From contig JBIIGI010000060.1 of NCBI GenBank assembly GCA_044236545.1, forward strand, positions 1 to 16,131: DNA of 16,131 bases. Direction: 5' to 3'. Each line of letters opens with the position of its first letter. Position 1 is the stretch's first letter. The notes beneath the pieces were generated by a model. It searched no databases and was not told where the DNA came from. It saw only the letters and a program-made list of their open reading frames with translations. Origin of the DNA: UBA6821 sp044236545 (lineage in GTDB: Bacteria > Verrucomicrobiota > Verrucomicrobiia > Chthoniobacterales > UBA6821). The position numbers and the translations under genes were made by a program. This document shows positions 1 through 6,860 of the stretch, in pieces.

Positions 1-96
1 CGCCTCGTATCCGCTCTCCTCTGTGAAATCTCCGACGAGTGGATCACAGGAAAAATCTACCTCAACATGAACCCCATCGACTCTCCACTCCCTTAA
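1..96 (+). CDS. C-terminal end of a Mutator/IS256-family transposase (cut by window edge)
   Basis: Frame 1 is open from the first base and stops at TAA (94-96), giving 31 residues. The visible stretch reads RLVSALLCEISDEWITGKIY followed by LNMNP. From memory this resembles the extreme C-terminus of Mutator/IS256-type DDE transposases, where an R-L-V/A-x-A-x-x-x-E-x-x-x-x-W pattern is followed by a Y-L/M tail. The catalytic DDE residues lie outside the window, so intactness cannot be judged. The sequence after the stop looks like an IS end, and base composition drops towards AT compared with the genes to the right. Both fit an insertion sequence lying downstream of folB. The match rests on a short tail, so another protein cannot be excluded. 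Confidence 0.6.
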   Translation, partial: RLVSALLCEISDEWITGKIYLNMNPIDSPLP

Positions 97-130
97 CCCA
101 TTTTACAGAAACATCTTTACGCAACCACTC
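97..130 (+). repeat. probable right terminal inverted repeat region of the IS256-like element
   Basis: Directly after the transposase stop comes a T/A-rich stretch with TTTACAG and TTTACGCAACC about 17 bp apart. IS256-family ends often have this style, with spaced TTTACA-like blocks close to the transposase stop. The exact boundary and the target duplication cannot be set because the left end is outside the window. Confidence 0.35.
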
Positions 131-140
131 AGGAGGGGAA

Positions 141-218
141 ATGCAGAACCAAACCGACAATTGGGTGGAAAGCATGCCAAGAAGGGAGGCGATCTCTCTA
201 CAGAGACTGTCTGCTTAG
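141..218 (+). CDS. short ORF of 25 residues with a strong ribosome-binding site, unknown function
   Basis: An AGGAGG at 131-136, four bases before ATG 141, is one of the best Shine-Dalgarno sequences in the window. The frame encodes a polar peptide beginning MQNQTDNWVESMPRREA and ending with TAG at 216-218. There is no membrane segment, cysteine pattern or family I recognise. It starts just outside the presumed IS end. It may therefore be the truncated start of a gene broken by the insertion, a small peptide gene, or chance. Confidence 0.2.
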   Translation: MQNQTDNWVESMPRREAISLQRLSA

Positions 219-355
219 GAGCATGTAGCGAGGGTTCCCGGTTCTCTCATAGCAGTCACACGCTTCTCCAACCTCATTTTTCCTGAGTTCATGAGTTCCA
301 TATTCATTCCCTCATCGCGTTCATTTTCAGAGCGTCAGAAAAAACCGAAAATGCT
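219..355. other. gene-poor spacer between the IS remnant and folB
   Basis: No credible gene is visible. The stretch is less GC-rich than the genes to its right. It holds a short direct repeat (GAGTTC twice around AT, near 285-298). It also holds two overlapping inverted repeats: CATTTTC at 322-328 with GAAAATG at 347-353, and AGAGC at 329-333 with GCTCT at 353-357. The second pair lies at the end of folB and might help terminate minus-strand transcription, but the loop is large and no clear U-run follows. Confidence 0.4.
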
Positions 356-715
356 CTAACCCGCTTGTCGTCGAATGGTGACCGACACCCACTCCGCGTT
401 GGGGAGGATGAACTTGCGGATGGTGACCTCGATCCAGCGTAGCCGGAACTCGCGCAGGAGTGTCCCGGTCAGTTCATCGGCGAGCGTCTCGATGAGCTTG
501 CGCGGACGCTCCTCCACGATCGCGGCAACCCGCAGGGCAACAGCATGGTAGTCGACGGTGCGGCTGATCTCATCGCCGAGATCAGGCGGTTGATCGGTGG
601 CGGCGAAGCGAAGGTCGAACAGGAGGCGCTGGGGATCGGCACGCTCCCCATCAGGCACCCCGACCCGGGCCTTCATCTCCAGCCCCCGTATCTCGATGAT
701 CCGTTCGGCTCCCAT
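356..715 (-). CDS. folB: dihydroneopterin aldolase family protein (FolB-like)
   Basis: The 119-residue product has the length and pattern of the tunnelling-fold enzyme FolB. FolB converts 7,8-dihydroneopterin to 6-hydroxymethyl-dihydropterin and glycolaldehyde in cytosolic folate synthesis. Visible family features are the N-terminal IIEIRGLEMKARVGVPDGER strand with Glu24, the TVDY motif with Tyr56, the pterin-anchoring Glu76 in LIETLADEL, and Lys101 in VTIRKF, at the usual place of the catalytic lysine. The related epimerase FolX is hard to exclude by eye, and the usual KP after the strand is KF here. The ATG at 713-715 lies two bases after the upstream dciA stop, so the two genes are very likely translated from one message. 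No other folate gene is visible. Confidence 0.85.
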   Translation of the reverse strand: MGAERIIEIRGLEMKARVGVPDGERADPQRLLFDLRFAATDQPPDLGDEISRTVDYHAVALRVAAIVEERPRKLIETLADELTGTLLREFRLRWIEVTIRKFILPNAEWVSVTIRRQAG

Positions 716-717
716 GA

Positions 718-1098
718 TCAGAGGATGAACTTAATGTCGCGGATCACCTTCTCCCCGAATTGCTCCCGCAGCTTGCGGATGATCTCGGGCTTCCAGGTCC
801 GGTCGAGCTCGTAGCGGACGCTGGGTTGGATGACGCGGATGTGGAGAGTGCCTGCCACAAGTCGCTCGGGCTGGGAATGCTGGGCGATGAATTCCCCCAC
901 GATCCCCTTCCATGCGGTCGTGATGTCGGCCTCCTTGATCCGGGTGTCGAGCCCCAACTGGGGAAGAAGCTTGCCAAGGATATCGGCGACCGGCGAGGCG
1001 CGGTCGGCGCGGGCTTTCTCGTCAAAGCCGCGCCACTCCTGCAAGAGACGCCTGGCGGCTGTCCATTTCGCGGGGAAACGGCCGCCTGCCGGTGTCAT
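718..1098 (-). CDS. dciA: DciA-type DUF721 protein, putative replicative helicase loader
   Basis: The product is 126 residues if started at ATG 1096-1098. The frame stays open further upstream, but that part would overlap the ferredoxin gene and is low-complexity, so this start is preferred. The DUF721 core runs from about residue 35 to the end: SPVADILGKLLPQLGL, then AWKGIVGEFIAQHSQPERL with Trp63, then the strand pattern LHIRVIQPSVRYELD, and a C-terminal helix ending in IRDIKF. In DnaC-less bacteria DciA proteins recruit the DnaB helicase. That role is inferred from the family. The gene sits 22 bp after the ferredoxin stop and 2 bp before folB. The Shine-Dalgarno is weak, so translation may be coupled to the upstream gene. 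Confidence 0.8.
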   Translation of the reverse strand: MTPAGGRFPAKWTAARRLLQEWRGFDEKARADRASPVADILGKLLPQLGLDTRIKEADITTAWKGIVGEFIAQHSQPERLVAGTLHIRVIQPSVRYELDRTWKPEIIRKLREQFGEKVIRDIKFIL

Positions 1099-1120
1099 GC
1101 CCTGGGCAGGGAAAGGGAGA

Positions 1121-1354
1121 CTAAGCCGCGTCGTTGCCGATGGCCTCGACGGGGCAGCCTTCCATGGCCTCCTTGCAGAGAGCCTCTTCTTCGGGAGTCT
1201 CGGGCTGCTTGTAGACATAGGAGTGTCCGCCGTCCTCGTTGCGCTTGAAGTTGGCCGGCGCGGTCTCGCGGCACAGGTCGCAGTCAATGCACTGATCGTC
1301 GCAGTAGTAGGCGCCGGTGACATTCTCGGGATACTTGTTGGATACGTCTGCCAT
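1121..1354 (-). CDS. small single-cluster 4Fe-4S ferredoxin
   Basis: The protein is 77 residues, acidic and cytosolic, with one iron-sulfur binding set: Cys22-x2-Cys25-x2-Cys28 in QCIDCDLC and a distant Cys67-Pro in MEGCPVEAI. Two further cysteines, Cys18 and Cys60, sit near the ligands. In some monocluster ferredoxins such a pair makes a disulfide replacing the lost second cluster. Here that is an inference. It should be a one-electron carrier; its redox partner is not evident from neighbours (lysS upstream, dciA downstream). The ATG is at 1352-1354. The leader has no Shine-Dalgarno but carries TTTTAACCTTTC, similar to the mutS leader. Confidence 0.9.
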   Translation of the reverse strand: MADVSNKYPENVTGAYYCDDQCIDCDLCRETAPANFKRNEDGGHSYVYKQPETPEEEALCKEAMEGCPVEAIGNDAA

Positions 1355-1431
1355 AGTGCGGAAAGGTTAAAAGCGAACCTCCGGATTGCAACGGTTTTTT
1401 TGCTCCCGGTGGAATCAGGCCACCAACGTCC
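1355..1431 (-). other. lysS-ferredoxin intergenic leader with a small hairpin
   Basis: After the lysS stop, GGTGG (1408-1412) and CCACC (1420-1424) can form a 5-bp stem with a 7-base loop. On the minus strand it is followed by an A-run rather than a U-run, so it is not a normal intrinsic terminator for lysS. The remainder is the leader of the ferredoxin gene. Confidence 0.3.
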
Positions 1432-2892
1432 TCATGACAAGCGCTGCTTGAGGTGGGGAAAAAGGATGACCTCGCGGATCGATTCCGCGCCGGTGAGGAG
1501 CATCACGAGGCGGTCGATGCCGATCCCAATGCCGCCGGCGGGAGGCATGCCGTACTCAAGGGCCTCCAGAAACTCGCCGTCGACCTTCTGCTGCTCCTCC
1601 CCGGCCTGGTGCTCGAGTCGCTCGCGCTGCAGGTCGGGATCGTTCAGTTCGGAGTAACCGGGGGAGATCTCCTGTCCGTTGATGATGAGTTCGTAGACGT
1701 CGACGGTGGAGGGGTCGGCGGCGTTGAGGCGGGCCAGCGGCACAAGATCCTTCGGGACATGGGTGACGAAGCAGGGGTCGATCGTCTTCTCCTCGACGAG
1801 CTTCTCGAAGACATGCTGGGTCATCTCGAACTCCTCGGGGCAGTGGGAGATGTCGAGCTTCAGCTCTGCACAGCGCCGGCGTTTCCCCTCCTTGTCGAGG
1901 CCGTACCAGCCCGGCACGGCCTCCTCGACGAGGTCGCGGTAGGAGGCGCGCTTCCACGGCCGGGAGAGGTTGATCGTGCGGGTGACATTCCCCCCGGCGT
2001 CACGGTGCCGGACCTGGTGATCCTTGATGCCCAGCATCCCGGCGAGGTGGCAGATGAGCTCCTCGACCAGCACCGACATGAGTTCGAAATCGGCGAAGGC
2101 CCAGTAGGCCTCGAGCATGGTGAACTCGGGGTTGTGCCTGCGGGAGATGCCCTCATTGCGGAAGCTGCGGTTGAGCTCGAAGACCTTGGGGAAGCCGGCC
2201 ACAAGCAGGCGCTTGAGGTAGAGCTCGGGCGCGATCCGGAGGTAGAAATCCATGCCCAGGGCGTTGTGATGGGTCTTGAACGGCTCGGCCGCGGCTCCGC
2301 CGGGCACCGCCTGCATCATCGGCGTCTCGACCTCGAGGAATCCACGCTCGTCAAGGAAGCGGCGGATCTCGCGGACGATCGCGCTGCGCTGGAGGAATAT
2401 CTCCCGGGAAGAGGGGTTGGCGATGAGGTCGAGGTAGCGCTGGCGGTAACGCGTCTCCGAATCCTGGACGCCGTGCCATTTGTCGGGAAGGGGACGCAGT
2501 GACTTCGAGAGCATCACCAGACGGCGGACCTTGATGCTCGCCTCTCCGGTCCTCGTGGTGAAGCACTCTCCCTCCACTCCCACAAAATCGCCGATGTCGA
2601 GCTGGGCCGCGACGGCCAGCGAGGTCTCGTCGACCTCCTTGGTGTTGATGTAGACCTGCATGCGCCCACCCATGTCGGAGAGATCGAGGAAGCGGCTCCT
2701 CCCCATGTCGCGGTAGGCGGTGATCCGGCCCGCAAGGTTGACGGCCCGGCCCTCGGCGAACGCGTCGCGGACCTCGGCAACGGTGCCGCTGGTTTCAAAG
2801 GCCCCGCCGAAGGGATCGATCCCGTGATCGCGGAGGGCCTGGAGTTTCTGCCGACGGACGGCAACAAGATCGCTGAGAGGTGACTGTTCCAC
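1432..2892 (-). CDS. lysS: lysyl-tRNA synthetase, class II
   Basis: This cytosolic enzyme charges tRNA-Lys using ATP. From the chosen GTG start (2890-2892) the product is 486 residues, a normal bacterial LysS length. The N-terminal OB-fold anticodon-binding domain (about 45-140) includes GRSRFLDLSDMGGRMQVYI. The class II catalytic core follows, with motif 1 near FLEVETPMMQ, motif 2 at about 244-261 (FRNEGISRRHNPEFTMLE) and motif 3 at about 454-467 (GIGIGIDRLVMLLT). All look complete. The GTG gives the start expected from homologues (EQSPLSDLVAVRRQKLQALR). A TTG at 2929-2931 would add 13 unconserved residues. Neither start has a well-spaced Shine-Dalgarno; a GGAGG at 2917-2921 is 24 bases from the GTG. 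The gene lies about 60 bp after the chrA stop. Confidence 0.95.
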   Translation of the reverse strand: MEQSPLSDLVAVRRQKLQALRDHGIDPFGGAFETSGTVAEVRDAFAEGRAVNLAGRITAYRDMGRSRFLDLSDMGGRMQVYINTKEVDETSLAVAAQLDIGDFVGVEGECFTTRTGEASIKVRRLVMLSKSLRPLPDKWHGVQDSETRYRQRYLDLIANPSSREIFLQRSAIVREIRRFLDERGFLEVETPMMQAVPGGAAAEPFKTHHNALGMDFYLRIAPELYLKRLLVAGFPKVFELNRSFRNEGISRRHNPEFTMLEAYWAFADFELMSVLVEELICHLAGMLGIKDHQVRHRDAGGNVTRTINLSRPWKRASYRDLVEEAVPGWYGLDKEGKRRRCAELKLDISHCPEEFEMTQHVFEKLVEEKTIDPCFVTHVPKDLVPLARLNAADPSTVDVYELIINGQEISPGYSELNDPDLQRERLEHQAGEEQQKVDGEFLEALEYGMPPAGGIGIGIDRLVMLLTGAESIREVILFPHLKQRLS

Positions 2893-2955
2893 CGGTAAAG
2901 AGCAAACGGAGTGGCCCCTCCGATCAATCAAAAAGCATCGCCAACTTCCAACTTC

Positions 2956-4245
2956 CTAGAAACCCCGTCCAAAGAGTTGGAGCAAAACGCCTGCCACTCC
3001 CGAAACAAGGATGAGCGGAACGGCGCCGAGGCGCCCGCTCTGCAGGGGCAGGAACAGCAGGAGCGACACGATCAGGGGAGTCCATGAGACGGCACTCCCG
3101 GGGTCCGCGAGGAGGCGCTGTATTCCATGCGGTAAAAAAAGCCCCCCGGCAAACCAGAGTGCAAGATGGGCGATCACGGCCGTCACCACGGCCCCGATCG
3201 CGGCGAGGGCGCCCCCCATGCGGCGGTGAGAGGCCAACCGTTCCATGTGCGGGGCGAGCGAGAAGATCCAGAGGAAGCTGGGTAGAAAGAGGGACCAGAG
3301 GGCTGCAAGGCTTCCAAGGCTGGCCGAGAGGAGCGGGGCCAGAATTCCCGGCGTCTTATAGCAGGCCAGGAAGGCGACGAATTGCAGGGCAATCAGGAGC
3401 GGCCCCGGCGTCGTCTCGGCAAGCCCCAACCCGTCGAGCATCTCGCCGGGCGTGATCCATCCCCAGTCACCCGAGGCATGAAGCGAGACGTAGGAGAGGG
3501 CGGCGTAGGCGCCTCCGAAGCTCAAAACCGCGACCTTGGCAAAGAAGAGCGCGATCCGCGAAGGGAGCGCATCGGATCCCAGCCAGAACACTAATCCGGC
3601 AACCGGAAGCGACCAGAGGGCGGTCGTGGCAAGGGCAACCCGGCATGAGCCGCTCCAGCCTGCTTCCGCCACCCCGTGAGGCGGGGGCGCGGTTTCCCCT
3701 TTCTTCGGGAGCAGGAGGGCGCCCGCAAGACCGAAGCCGATCACGACGGCGGGATAGGAGGCATGTAGCAGAAAGAGTGCGAAGGCTGCCAGAGCTATGA
3801 ACGTGAGCGGAAGGGTCGTCACGGTTCGGCGGGCGATCCGCCAGAGAGCGGAAACCACGATCGCCACCACGGCCGGCTTGAGCCCCTCGAAGAATCCATG
3901 CAACAGCGGCCAGTCTTGCCCCAGCACATAGAGAACACCAAGCCCCCAGAGCAGGAGTGCGGCGGGCAGAACAAAGAGCGTCCCGGCAACGATCCCTCCC
4001 CTGATCCCATGGAGACGCCAACCGATCCAGGTTGCAAGTTGCTGGGCCTCGGGCCCGGGCAGAAGCATGCAGAACTGAAGCGCACGGACAAACTCGGCCT
4101 CACCGATCCACTTCCGACGCTCCACCACCTCGCGATGAAGGATCGCGACCTGACCGGATGGGCCGCCGAAGCCGATGCAGCCGATCTTCAGCCAGAGGCG
4201 CAGGGCCTCGCCGAAATCCGGCCTTTCCGTTTCGGGCACGCCCAT
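2956..4245 (-). CDS. chrA: chromate transporter, ChrA/CHR family, two-domain (long-chain) type
   Basis: A 429-residue inner-membrane protein with duplicated CHR domains. The N-terminal half has FGGP at 26-29 and LPGPEAQQ at 62-69. The C-terminal half has the matching SFGG at 242-245 and TPGP at 279-282. Between them lie about ten hydrophobic segments and a polar linker near 181-200. Characterised ChrA proteins export chromate with proton motive force, but many homologues are untested, so the substrate is inferred. ATG 4243-4245 begins just before the conserved FGEALRLWLKIGCIGFGGP and sits 7 bp after the mutS stop. An open frame continues upstream inside mutS, but it is not plausible coding. 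No chromate regulator (chrB) is nearby, so expression probably follows mutS. Confidence 0.88.
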   Translation of the reverse strand: MGVPETERPDFGEALRLWLKIGCIGFGGPSGQVAILHREVVERRKWIGEAEFVRALQFCMLLPGPEAQQLATWIGWRLHGIRGGIVAGTLFVLPAALLLWGLGVLYVLGQDWPLLHGFFEGLKPAVVAIVVSALWRIARRTVTTLPLTFIALAAFALFLLHASYPAVVIGFGLAGALLLPKKGETAPPPHGVAEAGWSGSCRVALATTALWSLPVAGLVFWLGSDALPSRIALFFAKVAVLSFGGAYAALSYVSLHASGDWGWITPGEMLDGLGLAETTPGPLLIALQFVAFLACYKTPGILAPLLSASLGSLAALWSLFLPSFLWIFSLAPHMERLASHRRMGGALAAIGAVVTAVIAHLALWFAGGLFLPHGIQRLLADPGSAVSWTPLIVSLLLFLPLQSGRLGAVPLILVSGVAGVLLQLFGRGF

Positions 4246-4252
4246 GCGGAAA

Positions 4253-6739
4253 TCAACCGAAGAGCGGAAGCTCCGCAGTGGGGTCGGCGAGCACGGCGCC
4301 CTTCCGGCGGGTTCCGGCAAGGGCAGGCCGTCCTTCGGCGTTGAGTTCCGCCTTTTCAAGGTTTCCGAGAATTTCCTTCGCCCTCTCGATGACCGATGCA
4401 GGGAGACCGGCCAAACGTGCCACCTGGATGCCGTAGCTCCGGTCGGCCGCCCCCTCGACGATCTTCCGCAGGAAGACGATGCGGTCATTCTGCTCGCGCA
4501 CCGCCACGTTCAGATTCCTCACCCCGGCGCGGGTCCGCGCCAGATCGGGAAGCTCATGGTAATGGGTGGCGAAGAAGGCGCGGCATCCCGTCACGTCGTG
4601 GAGATACTCGGCGACGCTCCAGGCAATCGAGAGCCCGTCAAAGGTGGCCGTGCCGCGACCGATCTCGTCGAGCAGCACCAGGCTGCGGGCGGTGGCATTG
4701 TGGAGGATGTTCGCCGTCTCGTTCATCTCGACCATGAAGGTCGAGTGCCCCTTGGCGAGATCGTCGCTTGCCCCGACACGCGTGAAGATCCGGTCGGCCA
4801 CACCAATACGGGCGGAGACGGCGGGGATCCAGCTTCCTGTCTGGGCCATGACGGTCAGGAGCCCCACCTGGCGGAGGTAGGTCGATTTTCCCGCCATGTT
4901 CGGCCCGGTGATGATTCCCATGCGGTGCTTGCCAGCATCAAGGTCGGTGTCGTTCGGCACGAAGGCCTCGCCTCCTGCACGCTGTTCAAGAACGGGATGT
5001 CGCCCGTCGCGGATCTCCAGCACCGTGGAATCATCGACAACGGGGCGGGTGTAGCCGAAGAGGCGCGCCGTCTCAGCCAGCGAGCAGAGGGCATCAAGCG
5101 CCCCGGCGGCGGAAGCGGTCTCCTGCAGCGGAAGCACCTGCCCGAGAACCGCGGCACGCAGCCGCTGGAAGATCTCGATCTCGAGCGCCCTTGCGCGTTC
5201 CTCGGAGCCGAGGATTTTCCCCTCCATCTCCTTGAGTTCGGGCGTGATGAAGCGCTCCCCCCCCGCGGTCGTCTGCTTGCGGGTGTAGTCGTCGGGAACG
5301 CTGCCCAGATTCGCGGCGGTCACCTCGATGAAGTAACCGAAGACGGCATTGAAGCGGACCTTGAGCGACTTGATGCCGGTGCGCTGGATTTCCTTCTCCT
5401 GCAGGGCGGCGATCCAGGCCTTCCCCTCGGTAGAGGCATTGCGAAGCTCATCGAGCGAAGCATCGAATCCCGCGCGGATCATCCCACCCTCGCGGATGGT
5501 AGGGGGCGGTTCCTCGACGAGTGCGGAGGCAAGCAGGGCGGTGATCTCCGGCAGGGGATGCAGCTTCTCCGAAAGTCCCGCCAGAAGCCCGCCGCCGCAT
5601 TGTCCCGCGGTTTCGCGGATCGCAGGGACCGCGCCGAGCGAGGCGGCCAGCACGGCAAGGTCGCGCGCATTGCCGGAATTCTGGCTGAGGCGGGAGATGG
5701 AGCGCTCGATGTCACGGATGCCGCCCAGACGGTCGCGCAGATCACCGAGCTTGAGAGGGGAGGAAATGAAAATCCCGATCGCATCCTGACGGGCCATGAT
5801 GGCGTCGGGATCGATCAGGGGATGAAGGATCCAGTCGCGCAGGGTGCGTGCCCCCATGGGGGTGACCGTCCGGTCAAGGGTGCCGAGCAGCGTCATGCCG
5901 CGACCGGCGCGCGAGGCCACCAACTCCAGATGCCCCTGGGTCGATGCGTCGAGGAGGAGGTGATCGGCCTGCCGGTAGGCCTTGAGCGATCGAAGATGGG
6001 AAGCGTCCCGGCGAAGCGTTCTGGTGAGGTAGTGCAGGAGAGCCCCTGCCGCGGCGACGGCCACCGGAAGGTCGGTGACCCCGAATCCGTCAAGCGAGTG
6101 AACCTTGAAATGGGAGAGAAGAAGCTCCGGGGCCGCCATCGAGTCGAAGAGGTAGGGTTCGATTTCCTCGGGAGCGGGGAAACCGAGAGGGAGATCACGG
6201 AGCAACTCCTTCCTCCCCTCGGGAACGAGGATCTCGGCAGGGGCCGCACGGACCAACTCGTCGAGCATGGCATCGGCCGAAGCGAGTTCGGTCACGCGGA
6301 ACTCGCCCGTGCTCAGATCGGCGCAGGCGAACCCGTAGACACCCCCCTCCTTGGCCGGAGGGAGAATGGCAGCCGTGAAGTTGTGGCACTTCTCCTCCAG
6401 ACCCGCATCCTCCAAGGTTCCCGGACTCAGGATCCGGGTGATCTCGCGGCGGACCAGCTTGCCGGTCTGGACCTCCCCGACCTGCTCGCAGAGCGCGACG
6501 CGCCGGCCGGCAGCAAGGAGCTTCTCCATGTAGCCACGCGCCGCGTGGCAGGGGATTCCGCACATCGGGATCTCACCGCGCTTGGTCAGGGCGACGTTCA
6601 GGATCGCCGAGGCCTCCTTGGCGTCGTCGAAGAACATCTCGTAGAAATCGCCGAGCCGGAAGAGCAGGAAGGTGCCCGGCGGCAGGTCACGCCTAAGGGC
6701 GTGATACTGCTTCATCATCGGGGTCGCTTCGGAAGCCAT
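4253..6739 (-). CDS. mutS: DNA mismatch repair protein MutS
   Basis: This 828-residue ATPase recognises mismatches and small loops and starts methyl-directed or nick-directed repair. The mismatch-binding Phe-x-Glu is Phe32-Tyr33-Glu34 in GDFYEMFFDDA. The core, lever and clamp regions fill roughly 130-560. The ATPase has Walker A GPNMAGKST at 612-620, the conserved GHSTFMVEM loop at 664-672, Walker B LVLLDEIGRG from 687, and FFATHYHEL at 722-730. The C-terminus ends ELPLFG, which could be a beta-clamp-binding motif (inference). Length is near the usual 850. ATG 6737-6739 is the start seen in homologues. The leader is pyrimidine-rich with no Shine-Dalgarno. A run of eight G in the sense strand (5259-5266) lies in codons for AGGE near residue 493. 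Confidence 0.97.
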   Translation of the reverse strand: MASEATPMMKQYHALRRDLPPGTFLLFRLGDFYEMFFDDAKEASAILNVALTKRGEIPMCGIPCHAARGYMEKLLAAGRRVALCEQVGEVQTGKLVRREITRILSPGTLEDAGLEEKCHNFTAAILPPAKEGGVYGFACADLSTGEFRVTELASADAMLDELVRAAPAEILVPEGRKELLRDLPLGFPAPEEIEPYLFDSMAAPELLLSHFKVHSLDGFGVTDLPVAVAAAGALLHYLTRTLRRDASHLRSLKAYRQADHLLLDASTQGHLELVASRAGRGMTLLGTLDRTVTPMGARTLRDWILHPLIDPDAIMARQDAIGIFISSPLKLGDLRDRLGGIRDIERSISRLSQNSGNARDLAVLAASLGAVPAIRETAGQCGGGLLAGLSEKLHPLPEITALLASALVEEPPPTIREGGMIRAGFDASLDELRNASTEGKAWIAALQEKEIQRTGIKSLKVRFNAVFGYFIEVTAANLGSVPDDYTRKQTTAGGERFITPELKEMEGKILGSEERARALEIEIFQRLRAAVLGQVLPLQETASAAGALDALCSLAETARLFGYTRPVVDDSTVLEIRDGRHPVLEQRAGGEAFVPNDTDLDAGKHRMGIITGPNMAGKSTYLRQVGLLTVMAQTGSWIPAVSARIGVADRIFTRVGASDDLAKGHSTFMVEMNETANILHNATARSLVLLDEIGRGTATFDGLSIAWSVAEYLHDVTGCRAFFATHYHELPDLARTRAGVRNLNVAVREQNDRIVFLRKIVEGAADRSYGIQVARLAGLPASVIERAKEILGNLEKAELNAEGRPALAGTRRKGAVLADPTAELPLFG

Positions 6740-6860
6740 GAAAGGAGAGGAGAAATGTTAAAAAGGTTAGAAAGTGAAAAAGTGAAAAGAAACCATGAGA
6801 TCGTGCGCCTGATGGAAAAGGTCTTCTCTACTTTTTAACGTTTCAACGTTTGTAACGCTT
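6740..6860. repeat. thiG-mutS spacer with degenerate TTTNTAAC-type repeats in opposite orientations
   Basis: On the minus strand the mutS leader contains CTTTTTCA-like units and CTAACCTTTTTAACATTTC (about 6755-6790). On the plus strand CTTTTTAACG, TTTCAACG, TTTGTAACG and CTTTTAACC follow one another (about 6831-6866). A perfect 9-bp inverted repeat, GTTAAAAAG at 6757-6765 and CTTTTTAAC at 6831-6839, joins the two arrays. There is also an 8-bp tandem, AAGTGAAA twice at 6772-6787. Function is unknown: it could be a leader or terminator structure or a small dispersed repeat. Confidence 0.45.
6755..6838 (+). CDS. short ORF of 27 residues opposite the mutS leader, doubtful
   Basis: AGGAG at 6743-6747 is 7 bases before ATG 6755, an ideal Shine-Dalgarno spacing, and the frame ends at TAA 6836-6838. 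The peptide starts MLKRLESEKVKRNHEIVRLM and is basic and probably helical. No family is recognised. The purine-rich strand here is simply the complement of the pyrimidine-rich mutS leader, so both the Shine-Dalgarno and the Lys/Glu-rich peptide may be by-products. No promoter is evident. Confidence 0.15.
   Translation: MLKRLESEKVKRNHEIVRLMEKVFSTF

Noticed and set aside
1099..1323. Upstream extension of the dciA frame
   Set aside because: It would overlap nearly the whole ferredoxin gene and reads as low-complexity Ser/Thr/Arg/Pro sequence. ATG 1098 matches the family start.
1395..1424. Intrinsic terminator between lysS and the ferredoxin gene
   Set aside because: The hairpin is followed by A rather than U in the minus-strand transcript, and in the plus direction the T-run precedes the stem.
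1453..2502. 349-codon plus-strand frame opposite lysS
   Set aside because: Shadow of a clear LysS. It is Leu/Val/Glu/Asp-rich with no family pattern.
4246..4488. Upstream extension of the chrA frame into mutS
   Set aside because: Overlaps conserved mutS coding sequence; the residues are unrelated to CHR proteins.
4175..6838. Very long plus-strand open frame (887 codons) antisense to mutS
   Set aside because: The opposite strand encodes a complete MutS with all motifs. The antisense translation shows no domain, and long antisense frames are common in GC-rich DNA.
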